DNA of 64,000 nt from Lophius americanus (GCA_037951165.1 JBBDHG010000043.1:2292501-2356500); one strand, 5' to 3'; shown: positions 23,901-35,689, numbered from the stretch's first letter. The notes: generated from the sequence alone by a model not told the origin. Program-made: numbers and translations.

Positions 23901-24020
23901 GCGGTTATGAAGACAGCCGTGTGGGATGAAAAGAGGATTTCCGATTGATCCTTTGTTGTTTAATAAATCTGTATTACCACTGTTCTCTGAGGTCACGTTG
24001 TGTCAGCCAGAGATCACAGA
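20975..24020. other. Intergenic DNA, no gene recognised
   Basis: 21000-21900 is mostly unique and moderately GC. 22725-22815 (GCACTAGCACCAGCACCG, CTTTGGTGGAAAAGGGG) resembles the edge of a fish DNA-transposon fragment. Poly-A and poly-T tracts lie at 22050, 22085 and 23145. No exon-like segment was found. Confidence 0.4.
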
Positions 24021-24026
24021 GGCAGT

Positions 24027-24088
24027 GTGTGTGTGCGTGTGTGTGTGTCTGTGTGTGTGTGGCTGTTCGTGTGTGTGTGTGTGTGTGT

Positions 24089-24137
<49 letters not shown>

Positions 24138-24306
24138 ACTGTGTTAGTGTGGATGTTTGTGTGTCGTGTGTTTGTGTGTCTCTGTGTGTCTCTGTGTGTG
24201 TGTCTGTGTGTGTGTGTGTTTGTGTCTGTGTGTGTATGTTTTTGCGTGTTTGTGTGTGTATGTTTTGTGTGTGTTTGTGTGTGCGTGTGTGTCTGTGTGT
24301 GTGTTC

Positions 24307-24339
<33 letters not shown>

Positions 24340-25170
24340 TGTCTGTGTGGGACTGTGTGTTTGTGTGGCTGTTTGTGTGTGTGTGTGTGTGTTTGTATGT
24401 CTCTGTGTGCGTGTTTTTTTGTCTGTGTGTATGTTTTTGCATGTCTGTGTGTGTCTGTGTGTGTGAGTGCGTGTGTGTGTGTTCGTGTGTGTGTGTCTGT
24501 CTGTGTGTGACTGTGTGTTTGCGTGTGTCTGTGTGTTTTTGTGTGTCTGTGTATGTCTGTGTGTGTGTTTGCGTGTGTCTGTGTGTTTTTGTGCGTCTGT
24601 GTATGTTTGTGTGTGTCGTGTGTTTGTGTGTCTCTGTGTGTCTCTGTGTGTGTGTGTGTTTGTGTCTGTGTGTGTATGTTTTTGCGTGTTTGTGTGTGTA
24701 TGTTTTGTGTGTGTTTGTGTGTGCGTGTGTGTCTGTGTGTGTGTTCGTGTGTGTGTGTGTGTGTGTGTATGTGTGTGTCTGTGTGGGACTGTGTGTTTGT
24801 GTGGCTGTTTGTGTGTGTGTGTGTGTGTTTGTATGTCTCTGTGTGCGTGTTTTTTTGTCTGTGTGTATGTTTTTGCATGTTTGTGTGTGTCTGTGTGTGT
24901 GAGTGCGTGTGTGTGTGTGTTCGTGTGTGTGTGTCTGTCTGTGTGTGACTGTGTGTTTGCGTGTGTCTGTGTGTTTTTGTGTGTCTGTGTATGTCTGTGT
25001 GTGTGTTTGCGTGTGTCTGTGTGTTTTTGTGTGTCTGTGTATGTTTGTGTGTGTCTGTGTCTGCGTGTGTCTGTGTTTATACGTGTTTGTTTGGCTCTGT
25101 GTATGTCTGTGGGTGTGTATGTTTGTGTGTGTGTGTCTGTGTGTGTGTGTACGTGTGTGTGTGTTTGTGT
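24027..25170. repeat. 1.1-kb TG-rich satellite with about 440-bp higher-order duplication
   Basis: The whole block is TG dinucleotide with regular interruptions (TCTG, TTTG, TATG, GCG). The interruption pattern from about 24160 repeats about 440-450 bases later; for example TATGTTTTTGCGTGTTTG lies at 24235 and 24675. It therefore grew by segmental duplication as well as slippage. Frames open on both strands (Cys/Val or Thr/His repeats) are artefacts of TG composition. Confidence 0.95.
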
Positions 25171-25183
25171 CACACACAGACCA

Positions 25184-25345
25184 CATGCTGGTGTCCAGGC
25201 TGGAGGGCTTCACAGAATTCTGCCAGAACTAGTTGCGTTACTTGAGCTACCACACACACACTCTACGTGAAAAGGTCACGGCGCTGTCCCTGGAGGAATG
25301 GCTGAGAGACCCTGTGTTTCCAAAGACTGACATCGTGTCCCAGTT
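25184..25345 (+). pseudogene. Codon-like segment with in-frame stop, identity unknown
   Basis: After CACACACAG, which could be a splice acceptor, the plus strand reads DHMLVSRLEGFTEFCQN, a TAG stop, then LRYLSYHTHTLREKVTAL and SLEEWLRDPVFPKTDIVSQF. The composition and residue pattern look like real helical protein, unlike the flanking repeat. The TAG at about 25231 and the lack of a clear donor or partner exon argue for a broken exon or retro-fragment. I do not recognise the protein. It could also be chance. Confidence 0.3.
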
Positions 25346-25461
25346 CCATAATATATTCATACCATACATTTTTAATACGAGACATTAATGTGCTGTTAGG
25401 TTTTGTTAGTGCCGCCGCCGTCACCAACCCTCAGAGAACAACGGATATGGACTCGATGTTC

Positions 25462-25497
25462 CTACTAGGGCGTCACAGTTATGACACCCTAGTAGGT
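25462..25497. repeat. 36-base hairpin
   Basis: CCTACTAGGG and CCCTAGTAGG face each other around CGTCACAGTTATGACA, within which GTC and GAC also pair. The stem is about 14 bp with one mismatch. It is followed at 25634 by a fragment of repeat X. Confidence 0.85.
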
Positions 25498-25633
25498 CTC
25501 AGCGCCATTATTTTAAGATGATTTGAGAAATTAAACCGTTCGAAAATTCATGAGTATAAAAAAATAATTCCATAGAATTTATAACAGTTTTTCTAAGGTT
25601 TGTTGTTTGATTGGCTCGTTCATGACATCATCT

Positions 25634-25700
25634 GTTATAACCCCGGAAAGGACCCAATCCCCTGCGTTGTACAAGCGATCCTCCTAGTTTAACTCGGTGG
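25634..25700 (+). repeat. Repeat 'X', copy D (fragment)
   Basis: TATAACCCCGGAAAGGACCC, CAATCCCCTGCGTTGTACAA and GCGATCCTCCTAGTTTAACT match the first module of copies C and F. Confidence 0.6.
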
Positions 25701-25704
25701 TAAT

Positions 25705-27265
25705 CGGTGGCAGTCAAAGCTGCTAATACCCAAAAACTCTCGGGTGTTCTTGTAGTTTGGGGGGCTGACCGGACGTTCTGCCTTCTGTTGGAGGCTGAAG
25801 GGGGGCCCTATACATTACTGGGGATCTTCCTGGCCCAACACACCAGAATCTACTACGACCCGATCAAGATCTGTAGACTGAGATGGAAAAAAAACAAAGA
25901 CAGCCTGACGCCGTACACTGTCGGACAAAGAAATGCAAACTTTCAATTAAAAAATTGCATTTAAAAAAAAACAAAATAACAGATAGAACATTTATTTTTC
26001 CAAAACTACAGTCTCCAAATAATTCACTGAAGTGAAGGATGATATTCTCAAGGAGTTAAAACACAGCGACTTTTATTCAGACACCAGTCACGTGGTCAAG
26101 ATCAAATCTGAGCATCACAAGACATTATCTTATATTTGCATTTTTGAATTTTCATTATACCTATAATCAAATTATGGAATTAAAACAAAGACAGAAAATG
26201 AAATCCTGAATTGTGATTATTTGAATGTCAATGAATCATTCAGCTTACATGTTATAATGTAATGGCTCAACCTTCTTACACATTATGGCGTGTGTAAGTG
26301 GGTGGAGTCTCTTCACTCAGAGAACATCGGTTACAAGGTAACTCATGGATCCTCTCCATCTCTGCTTATCATGCAGGACATGTGGAACAAAGGACTAAAT
26401 GTCAAACATGTAAGAAGACAGACAGGAAACATCTCGACCATGATGTCATTTAAAAACATTGTTTTATCTAGATTAGTTACTTGGAGGAATAAACTTCTTA
26501 AACGCCTCCTGAGTCCCAGTCCAGTCGGTGGGGTCTTCAACCTAAACAGCGACGTAACAGTCTGACAGACGTCGTGATTTCCGTGGAGTTTGTCAAATAA
26601 TGGTTTTTATCCAACTTCCTGGAAGGACTGCTCCAGCCTTTACTCCTGGATACATTCTCTGCCCATGGATGACGCTAATAACAGTTGAATAAAGTCAGTT
26701 TTGCAGGAAAACAGCTGCGTTTTCTTTTAAAGCCTGTTGTTTTTTCACTTTTACTTCAGTAAAAAAATTAATAAATGAAAGGCCCGTTTGCCATATACAC
26801 TATTTTAAAAGTTTAATATAACTTCTTCAAAGCTTTATTCATATTTAACCAGTTGTGAATTAAATTCCATTTTTGTCCTCAGATAATTTGGTTCTTTGTG
26901 AGGTTCAGTTGTCACTTCCACCAATGACGGATGCAGCAGGTTCAGAGGTCGGTGCCGTTTGCTGGTGTGGGAGAAAGACGGGTCCTGGGCGGTGCGACAG
27001 GTGTTTGCATAATTAAGCTCATCCGGCGATCCGGTGCTCCAAAATTAAAAGAATTCCCCAAAAAAGAATGCAGGAAAGTTAAGAAATTCATACGTTTTTG
27101 TATAAAATTCCCACTAAATATTTATATAACGGAGCAAACATTGTATTTCTTTTTATCTTGGGATCATTTAGAGCCCTAGACGGGACCCTAACCTCAGTTT
27201 GCACCGTCCAACAAGAAGCCGCTCTCAAACACATGAGGCCACCTCCCGGTAACTCCGACCTCCAC
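25705..27265. other. Intergenic DNA, no gene recognised
   Basis: No exon, RNA or classed repeat was seen. The frames at 25707-25964 and 26290-26565 are short and resemble nothing I know. Confidence 0.4.
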
Positions 27266-27277
27266 CCAATGATGACT

Positions 27278-27317
27278 TAATAATAATAATTAAATGTATT
27301 ATTATTATTATTATTAC
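27278..27317. repeat. (TAA)n/(ATT)n inverted microsatellite
   Basis: TAATAATAATAATT and ATTATTATTATTATTATTA face each other around AAATGT, so the tract is self-complementary. Confidence 0.85.
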
Positions 27318-27419
27318 TGGAATCTATCATCCAATATTTGGCTTCATGGAAGAAGCTGCATTTAATCTTTCTTTGTTCTTTATTTGAGGGACACTTTTAT
27401 CGGTGTCCATCTTTGACCA

Positions 27420-28115
27420 TGTGAATAGGCCTTAGCACGAGAAAGAACTGGATTGATTTTGGGAAAAGTTTTTCTATATTTCTGACTCTAGGGGGAGTTT
27501 TCTCCCCAAACGTTTTCCCACCATAATTTCTCAACGATTGGTTTGATATAATTCAAATTTGGTGCGTATGAATCGACTCAAGGAGATCTAACTTGTTTAT
27601 ATTGTGTTTTACTTTAATGTTTTCATATTTTACCTTCTATGGTGAGATATGAATCGAGATTTAACTTTTAAATATCAAACTTTACTCTAATAATTCATAT
27701 TTTACTCGCTAGGTTCTTTTTTGGAGAAAAAAACGTTGTCTCCCGTAAGGAACTCAGAAAGTAATTCATGGATCATTTTCAAATTTTAAACCCCAATAGA
27801 CCTTAGTGTGAGGAAGAACTGGGTTAATTTTGGGAAAGATGGGCCGTATATGTTTGACACTAGGGGGAGCTTTATCGTCAAATGATTTGGGGCCATAATT
27901 TCTCAAGAATTGGTCCGATTTTGTCCAAATCTGACGCAAATGAATGACATGGAGATGCTTCTCGTTTACATCGTCTTTAACTTTAGTAGTTCTGTTTTTA
28001 CTCACTAGAGGGTGCCATTTCACAAAAAAAATACTGTGGACACAACTTCAGGTTTAAGTTGAGGAGTTCAATCTGGGGGATTGTTTGTACAACGCAGGTG
28101 ACTGGGGCCTTTTTG
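27420..28115 (-). repeat. Unclassified dispersed repeat 'X', copy E (longest)
   Basis: In inverse orientation this copy holds two successive rounds of the middle and end modules. AACTGGATTGATTTTGGGAA, CTCTAGGGGGAGTTTTCTCC and CATAATTTCTCAACGATTGG lie at 27450-27540. AACTGGGTTAATTTTGGGAA, GACACTAGGGGGAGCTTTAT and CATAATTTCTCAAGAATTGG lie at 27810-27915. It then ends with the first module: CACTAGAGGGTGCCATTTC, TCAATCTGGGGGATTGTTTG and TACAACGCAGG. The family therefore contains a reiterated unit of roughly 370 bases. No conserved reading frame is present. Confidence 0.8.
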
Positions 28116-28658
28116 GGGGGTAAAACGTGTCTCTCAGTGTGTTTCACAGTCCGTAAGAGTCGAGGTGAGACCCAGTGGGCTTCTATACCTGCAAGTACAA
28201 AATATGTTCTGGGCTTTTCTTCTATTGTTTGTATTTCTTCTGGTTAGTTTTAGTTTCAAGTTGTGTTTTGGGGGTGTTTGGTGACATTCGTACGTCCTGA
28301 GGTCATCCACGGCGTGGCTGCATCTCCCTCTACGTGATTGATTGTTCTGTCGACCAGAGTTCATCTCTTCCTCTCTCTCGCTCGCCCTCACGGAAAATGA
28401 GATGATTCAGCGTTTTCATGTTTTGTTCACTGGATTTCTTCGTCGGGCCTCCCTCTCTTTTGTTCCCCACGTTTTACCCCTGCTCCTTTTTTAAACTTCT
28501 GACTTCTGCCCTCATCCGCTTCTTTTTTCCATCCTTTATTTTTTAGTAATGTAATGTCGCAACTTCCTGTTATTGCTCCAAAAGATGTCATCACATCTCC
28601 CATGAGGGATTTTGTTTTTACTCCTACGCTCCCTGTGTGTGTGTGTGTGTGTGTGTGC

Positions 28659-28689
<31 letters not shown>

Positions 28690-29870
28690 CGTTCATCTAC
28701 AATCCACATCTGCAGTTTTTAACCACGCGCGGTCTTAACTTCCACTCTTTGCCAGATGATGAGTGGCAGTTCCTACATTCAGACTCATGATTTGGATTTT
28801 CCTTGAAGTCTTTTTCCTGTTCTGTTCCTTGAGGGTTCCATCTTATTACTTGTGCTCTACATCCACAGAGATCTCAAGTCTGCCTGTGTCGCCATCCAGA
28901 GCCAACAGCACCAGCCTCTGTCCCAGACTCTGGATACACCAGCCGGTCCAGGTACTCATCAGCTCCGTGATGAAGATATCAGCCTCAGCATCATCACCTG
29001 TATCCACCTCTATAAGTCTCAATAAACCCTTTCAACCCTCGACCTTTATAAAGTAAAGTATAAAGTATAAAGTTCAACGTCGGTATCATTCTTTGTAGTT
29101 CAACATCCGCCTCTACGATTGGTCAGTTCCTCCGATTATCACACTCCTAGCATCCAGAGGGTCGAACCTCCTCAGGAGTTTGTTTCTCACTTCTAGGTCC
29201 CACCATCTCAGAAAAAAACAAAAAGACAGAAAATCAAATCCAGTGAAAAAGAAAAAGCTCTTTCACTGACTGAACCGAACCCTGATCCAGTATGACCCAG
29301 ATCTTGTTCATTCAGACTGATGTGCTGCTGTTTGATCCGGACTTTGGTTCAGTCAAAGTTTCACTACTGTAATTTTGGTCTGGATCAAACTGAGAAGCCT
29401 GAAAGTTCCCACCAAAGGAGATACGTTTGAAAGCACCATCAGTGAGTGGGATGATCCGGACCGAACTAAAAAGTTTTTCCTCTCCTCAAAAAATCAAGAT
29501 TCATATAAAAAAAATTAACTCACTTATAAAGGTAAAAATATCCGAAAGTACTCAAGATATAATAAATAGACAGACAAAACGAACAATATAAACAGTAAAA
29601 AATCGGTTTAAGATCAGAGAGTATGATAGAATGATATATGTACATATGTATATATATATATATATGTGTGTGTATATTCAAATACACACATCACAGTAGC
29701 CGTATTGCATAAAGTGTCAGTATAATATTTAAAATAAAGCCATTTAAAAACAAAATTCAGGCGGTAAAATGTCTGAGAGTTCACCGTTAACCAACTAAGG
29801 AGCTGAAAGAATAATGAATGAAATGAGAACGCCTCAAACAAACATCATTCTACACTATTTATAGAAGCGT
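28116..29870. other. Intergenic DNA with (TG)n and AT-rich tracts
   Basis: A TG microsatellite lies at 28636-28690 and a TATATG/TGTG tract at 29640-29675. No gene was recognised. The segment 29280-29465 repeats GGTCTGGATCAAACTG-like words in both orientations and may be an old inverted-repeat element. Confidence 0.45.
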
Positions 29871-29879
29871 AACTATAAT

Positions 29880-30440
29880 ATTCCCTTTTCGTTAAACGTC
29901 TGTGAGCAGCCAGATTTTCCGCTGATGGCTTTGACCCCGGTCTGAACTTAGCCGGTAGCTGCTAGTAAATTGGCCCAGACTTACGTCAAATCCTCGTCAA
30001 TATCCTTTGTTAAGGCCGGGTCTGTGATGTAAAGAGGATTAGTCTGCGTCTGGGAAATCATGTCTCTATCTCCGTATGCAGGATTTTACACAGATCATGC
30101 CGGACCGCTAGAATGTCAGAGCCGGGCGTGACAGGCTTTAAACTTCTAAATCCTCTCGGAGCGATGCCCCGCTCCGACTCCGCCGCAGACCCTCACGTTA
30201 AAGAGAAAAAACAGAACTGGAGCAAAAAAAACATGTTCGCGTCTGCGTTCCCTGAGGTCACGACAGGTGGTGGTGTCCCGTGACGGCCGCCGCTGCCGCC
30301 GCCGTGGAGACAACTGCCATGGAGGCGGAACCGGGGACTCCCAGGCCAGGTGTAGACTGACAGGTGGTCAGATGGGGGGGAGGTCAGTGTCAGCAACAAC
30401 TATCATGACCTGGGATGGGGTTTCACCTCAGAGGTCACGC
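29880..30440. promoter_or_regulatory. Candidate non-coding element, GC-richer than surroundings
   Basis: Unique sequence with CpG-containing segments (30230-30310 holds the GCCGCCGCTGCCGCCGCC run). It lacks any coding signal. A regulatory role is inference from composition alone. Confidence 0.2.
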
Positions 30441-30444
30441 TGAG

Positions 30445-31095
30445 GTCGTCTTATCAGAGTCCATATTCAATCAACAACAAAAAAAAACTTCAAAAACGTC
30501 ACTTTTGTTAGTTTAACTACCTTCAACCACTTTTGTCATTTGTTATCGTAGTTTTCCTTTATTTAATTTATTTTCAGAAATCCTCTTATGTGTGTGAAGT
30601 GACATCTGTGATTGTCAGAGCGTAAGTCCGATTTTTATTTTGTTTCTGTTTTTTAAATGTTTCCATCAAATTACAAAAACATGAATGCAGAAACATATTT
30701 AAAAGCTATAAAACAGTAAATAAAATAAAACAGTCAATGAGAAGAAAACATGTTTTAACAGCGACACACAACACGGAACAATGCTCTTAATAAAAGTTTA
30801 TGAGTGAGAAAATAAGGGAAATAAATAAATAAAAATAGAAATCAAAAGCAGTTAAGACTCATGATGACTTTATTAGTTATTCAAACTTAAATGTCTCAAC
30901 AGTATCCATAAGATCAACTTGTTTTAGAAGCTTTATGGATCAAATCCAGAAAAAACTATTTATACTTATTACATTTATTTAAACTTCAAAGACCAGGTAT
31001 TTTCGACAGTAAAAAAAATGTTGAAGCCTTTCTCTTTTGAAAGAAGAACCAAAATGTGTAACAATAATAATAATAAAATGTGTAATAATAATGTA

Positions 31096-31145
<50 letters not shown>

Positions 31146-31425
31146 AGTTAATTAAGACTTTTGCAGTTGTTGTGGTTGGGACGTGTCAGGTCGACTAATG
31201 TGGAGAGGATGATTTTTTCATTTAAATACATAAACTGTAAATACAAGTTCAATTCATGGAATAAAAAAGATCATCTGTTTTTGGAATAAAAAAATAAAAA
31301 ATGAAGGATAGTTTAGAAAGATAGTTTGACCAGATTTTGTTTATCTTGTTTAGATTTAATAAATCATTCACTTCTCAAACCACTGATGAAAATAATAAAT
31401 ATCTGCACAGACCCGCCGATGGGGG
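30445..31425. other. AT-rich intergenic DNA with inverted trinucleotide runs
   Basis: AATAATAAT at 31062-31095 faces a long (ATT)n at 31098-31142, forming a potential hairpin. No gene was recognised. Confidence 0.5.
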
Positions 31426-31430
31426 ATTTG

Positions 31431-31613
31431 AGAATCTACAGTAGATCCAGAATCTACAGTAGATTGAGAATGTACGGTAGATCCAGAATCTACAGTAGAT
31501 TCTGGATCTACAGCGTCAGAATCTACAGCGTCCGAATCTACTGTAGATCAAGAATCTACAGTAGATTCTGGATCTACAGTAGATTCTGGATCTACAGCGT
31601 CAGAATCTACAGT
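31431..31613. repeat. Palindromic minisatellite of AGAATCTACAGTAGATTC units
   Basis: The words AATCTACAGTAGAT and GGATCTACAG alternate through the block. The unit is itself palindromic (GAATCTAC-A-GTAGATTC). Bases 31477-31511 form a perfect 35-base palindrome with 17-base arms around a single A. Confidence 0.9.
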
Positions 31614-31956
31614 AACGTCTTCTTTTCATTCCTTCCTTCGGTGTTTGGGCCTTCATGTCGAGAGGTAATCTCTTGTAATCGACTGATTTCTATCCACCTC
31701 CACACAGATTGTGTGACTCACAATGCGGTAAGAGTTTTTTCAGCGACATATTCCTTTCATTAGTGGTTCCTCCCCCTTTTAAAGAGGAAACCGTCCCACA
31801 GAGAGGCTCAGGCTCCGTGAGGACGGAAGAGAAGCCGACTGTCGGTCTGCAATATGTAACCGCTTCATCATGAACACGCAAACACCGGCCTGTCGCTGGA
31901 GCGCACACAACCTGTTTAATTGAGAAAAACCATCACAGTCTGAACTCAAACACAAA

Positions 31957-32008
<52 letters not shown>

Positions 32009-32690
32009 CAATTACCACAGCTGTGACCTCACATGTCCGGGTCAGTGATTCTCACAAAGTGGACAAAAAGAAGCAAGTCCTGGAATCCCAGCTCCCAATT
32101 ACTCTTCACTGAGCTCCCCGGGCGAACAATGCTGCAGGTGAGAAGTTGGACCGGGTTCTGTCGGCGCTTGGCAGACGCACAATGGAGCCCTGTGGCATCG
32201 CCTTCCACGGCTGCAAGCCCGAGAGCCGGCGCTGAACCTATTCAGATACATCTTGTTTTTAAAAAAAGTTTAGTCTCTTAGAAGATTATTTCATTTGTGT
32301 GTATTATTGTGTTTACGTTTAACTCAAGATAGACCAGAAACTTCTACTTTCACTGGTTTTAAAGGCTTATGCTAATCTGTCTGCACAACAAGAGTCTGAA
32401 TAAGTTTGAATTTGTTTCCTTTTGAGAAAAAAAATAAGACATTTGATCCAATAAGACCAGTTTTAAGCCGTCTAGTCTCAGCTTCTTTTTTCATGACCTA
32501 TCAATGTTATGAATGTTAAGTACAAGATATTTACACTTAAGACATTTAAATTTGATTATTTTTATTCAGTCGTTGGTGAGTGCTCAAAAAAGTGAAAAAA
32601 AATCAATGAATTAATCACAATTTATGCAATTTTAATCGAATTTGAGCTCCGCCCATAGGACATTTTGGCGCAAAGCAAATCAAGCACTCC
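31614..32690. other. Intergenic DNA with (CA)n
   Basis: A CA microsatellite lies at 31958-32003. The flanking 31700-32260 block is unique and moderately GC. No exon was recognised. Confidence 0.4.
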
Positions 32691-32691
32691 C

Positions 32692-33345
32692 CAGTGGTGG
32701 ACAGTAATTAAGTTAATTCACTCAAATACTTTGTATACATTTGAGGCACTTTTACATTACTTGATTATTTCCATTTTATGCAACTTAATTAATCAATTAA
32801 TACTTCCACTCTACAAAATCCGAGGGGGAAATATCGCAGTTGCCGTAGTTTCTAATTACTTTTCAGATCCCTTCCTTTCTAGTGGAAACCATGTATCTCC
32901 AAATCTGTGTATTGTGTATATTTGCGATAAAATGAAGGATAAAGGGTCTCATTATGAGAAAATTGATCATTTTTCGTAAACGAAATAAAGAATTTGGATG
33001 CTCTGGAAAATGTCAGAAATCTAGAATCAGGTGTAAACCTTAAGAAGAGGTGACTTTTAAAGATACGAGGTTCTGACAGGATAGAGATTGTCTACACAGA
33101 CTATGGTGATCTTAGTTTAGCTACTCAAAAGTATCTAAAGTTGTTAAATGACCCCAGTCTTTAACATTTACAGCAGTAAAATAGGAATAATCATGAATCC
33201 AGCAGTAATAAGTAACAAGTATAATAGTAAAACTCTGGGAGGGACCACTTCACTGCACAAGGCGTACTTATATTCAATACTTTAAGTATATTTAGCTGCT
33301 AAAACTTACAAACTTGACTGAATGCAGGACTTTTCGCTGTAATGG
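32692..33345 (+). mobile_element. hAT-like non-autonomous transposon
   Basis: Starts CAGTGGTGGACAGTAATTAA and follows the common fish element through TTTGAGGCACTTTTACATTA, TATTTCCATTTTATGCAACT and CGAGGGGGAAATATC. After a less similar middle it resumes at 33118 (GCTACTCAAAAGTATCTAAA), then ATACTTTAAGTATATTT and TGAATGCAGGACTTTT near 33330. The expected CACCACTG end is not seen, so the right end is truncated or decayed. No transposase is present. Confidence 0.7.
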
Positions 33346-33685
33346 GGAACTGCCGCTCCCTAAATCTTTGCTTGTTCCCTCCTCTGGGCTTTTCTGTGCA
33401 AACATTTCCTGAATGCATGAATGCGGTCCAGATGAGTCACATGACCATCAAAAATAGGATCCCTAATGAAGACCAGATAGCAGACGCTCCAAATGACAAT
33501 CGAACGTCTACAAGAGCAGAGGAAGAAGAGCTTCTTCCTCGAAGCAAACTTCATTAGATGTTTGGAAGTATTTCTGATGCAGATCAAGTGGCGTTAACCG
33601 AGACTAAATCACATGTGAAAAATCTCTTTAGATCTGGTTCTGTGCCGCAAAGAAACATGACTCACTTGTTCAATCCTTTGGGAAT
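33346..33685. other. Unique intergenic DNA
   Basis: No gene or repeat recognised. Confidence 0.35.
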
Positions 33686-33687
33686 AG

Positions 33688-34352
33688 ACCACTTCTTCTT
33701 CCTCTTCTTCATCCTCCTCCGGCCGTTCCCTTAAGGGGTCGCCGCAGGGGGATCTGTGTCCGTCTTAACCCCCCTTTTCCTCTGTCACAGCAACTAACTG
33801 CATGTCCTCTGTCTTCTCATCCAGAATCTTCATCTTTGGGTTTCTCCTTTTTCTCCTGCCTGGCAGCTCCATCTCCAGCATCCTTCTACCGACAGATCCA
33901 CCATCCCTCCTCTTCAGGTCTCCAAACCATCTCAATCTTACCCTTTCAATCCAGTCCATCCTCGTCACTCCCAGAGAAAATCTACACATCTTCAATTCTG
34001 CCTCCTTTTGCTGCTACTTTTTCATAAGAAGTAACCCCACCCACTCCATCCTGCCTTAACTCTTGCATCCGCTTCTTCATCTCTTTTCTAAACATCCTAC
34101 TCCTCTAAAAGGTTTACACCAAGTTACTTAAACTCCTGCACATTCTCCACCTCCACTCCTCGCATCCTCACGGTTCCACCTGCCTCCCTTTCATTCACAC
34201 ACATGTATTCTTTCTTGCTCCGTCGGACCTTCATTCCTCTTCTCTCCAGCGCTTACCTCCACCTCTCCAGGTTTTCTCCACACTGCTCCCTGCTCTCATC
34301 ATCTCAACATCATAGTCCACGGAGATCCTGCCAACTTCATCCTCCATTTTCT
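33688..34352 (-). mobile_element. RTE-type LINE, 3' end of ORF, 5'-truncated and decayed
   Basis: On the minus strand, 33765-33995 encodes the typical C-terminal end of this LINE type: GVTRMDWIERVRLRWFG, DLKRRDGGSVGRRMLEME and LPGRRKRRNPK. The upstream part to about 34350 matches more of the reverse-transcriptase region in broken frames. The plus-strand end at 33688-33750 (TTCTTCTTCCTCTTC, AAGGGGTCGCCGCAGG) corresponds to its 3' tail. Clade assignment rests on recalled motifs. Confidence 0.75.
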
Positions 34353-35068
34353 GGTGATGGTCGCCTTTAAAAGTCTGTAAATCTCAAATAACCCCAGTCT
34401 AAAATGAATCTACAGATACACGCCCAGCATCCATCTGATGGCCAATACAAACCCACACACACTGTGTTAAACGTGTGTGTGCACATAAGTGGTTAATAAC
34501 AGAGATGGGGGTTTGATTTATTGTCTGTGGGAAATCTGAAGGTGGGGGTAGGATGCATACACCTGCCCTATTCTGGCAAGGATGGATGGGAGACAGATAA
34601 TCCTGGTCCACAGCCATCAGATTAAAAAATATACATACATCCTCAGTATTTGCGGGAGTGTCTCCAAAATTGTACTCCCCAACAGAAGAACCGATTTTTC
34701 TGGCTGTTTGTAGGCCTAGTATTTTGTAAAAAATTGACCAAAATGACCATTTAGGCAATTGCGATAATCACACCTCCAGTGTTTGATCTGATACTTTTGC
34801 ACACTTCATCATTTGCTACGGTCAGTTATGGTGATTTTCAAACAAAAATGTTGTTTTGTTGTCATGCGTGAGTCTTTGTTTAATCAAACACAACAAAAGA
34901 AATTTAATGAATGTTTTCAGAAACTCTTGTATAGCAGCGGCATCACATTCAATAGGAAAACAAACATTACATGTTATTCTAAACTGGTTCTCTTCTTTTC
35001 TTTTTTTCTTTTTGAAGGAAAGGACCAACAGGACTCTCCATTTGGCACAGTTGGATATCCAATGTTTC
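34353..35068. other. Unique intergenic DNA
   Basis: No gene or recognised repeat. Confidence 0.35.
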
Positions 35069-35069
35069 C

Positions 35070-35292
35070 AAAATAGCGTGTCCTTTATCAGTCACCCAGA
35101 GTAAAACATAGTGAAATTCTTTCATTACATTTGATCCATCCCTGAGGAAGCAGTGGGCAGCTCCTATGAAGCCCCTGGGGATAATTTGGGGTTCAAGTTC
35201 TAAGCTTGTAGACCTGCTGGGACTTGAACCGGCTACTTTCCGGTCCTCTGATAGGGATACGGCTGCTCTACCCACTGAGCTACAGCCACCCA
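35070..35292 (-). mobile_element. tRNA-derived SINE, near full length
   Basis: On the minus strand the head begins GGGTGGCTGTAGCTCAGTGG, containing RNA polymerase III A-box-like TAGCTCAGTGGGTAGAGC and B-box GGTTCAAGTCC. The body follows (GAACCCCAAATTATCCCC, GGATGGATCAAATGTAATG, AAAGAATTTCACTATG), ending near GATAAAGG. The tRNA head is diverged, so it is not a working tRNA. An A-run at 35291-35301 adjoins the head. Confidence 0.8.
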
Positions 35293-35689
35293 AAAAAAAA
35301 AAAGCTATTTTGACCCCAGAGAGGGATTTTTGCTGCAAAATACCAACAAGGTCCACTAGAGGGAGCTAAATACTCATACTACAACATTTTGGCTGTACCA
35401 TGAATCAATGTTTATAACATATATTATATAATGTTCATATTCAAGTAGAAGCGCGGTTAAGGGCCTATATAGAAGAACAAAGCTAAGAGGGTATAAAGAC
35501 CTAAATCTCCCGTATGGAAAATGTCTTCACCCCCTGAACGTAAAGCTAGATGTTCCACAAACAACAGCAGGGAATGTTTCAGATAAATGCAGATCTGTGG
35601 TGGAATTTTCCCAATCCTCTTGCAAAAATTGATGTATTACAGCCTCATTTGAGGGTTTTTATGAGCATGAATTTCTCATGTCAGGTCCA

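Noticed and set aside
23974..25213. Very long open frames on both strands (up to 399 codons) rich in Thr/His or Cys/Val
   Set aside because: They are translations of TG/CA dinucleotide repeats; no codon bias or domain, and all frames stay open equally.
35205..35291. tRNA-like gene with A and B boxes on the minus strand
   Set aside because: It is the head of a tRNA-derived SINE; the acceptor and anticodon arms do not pair well and SINE body and tail follow.
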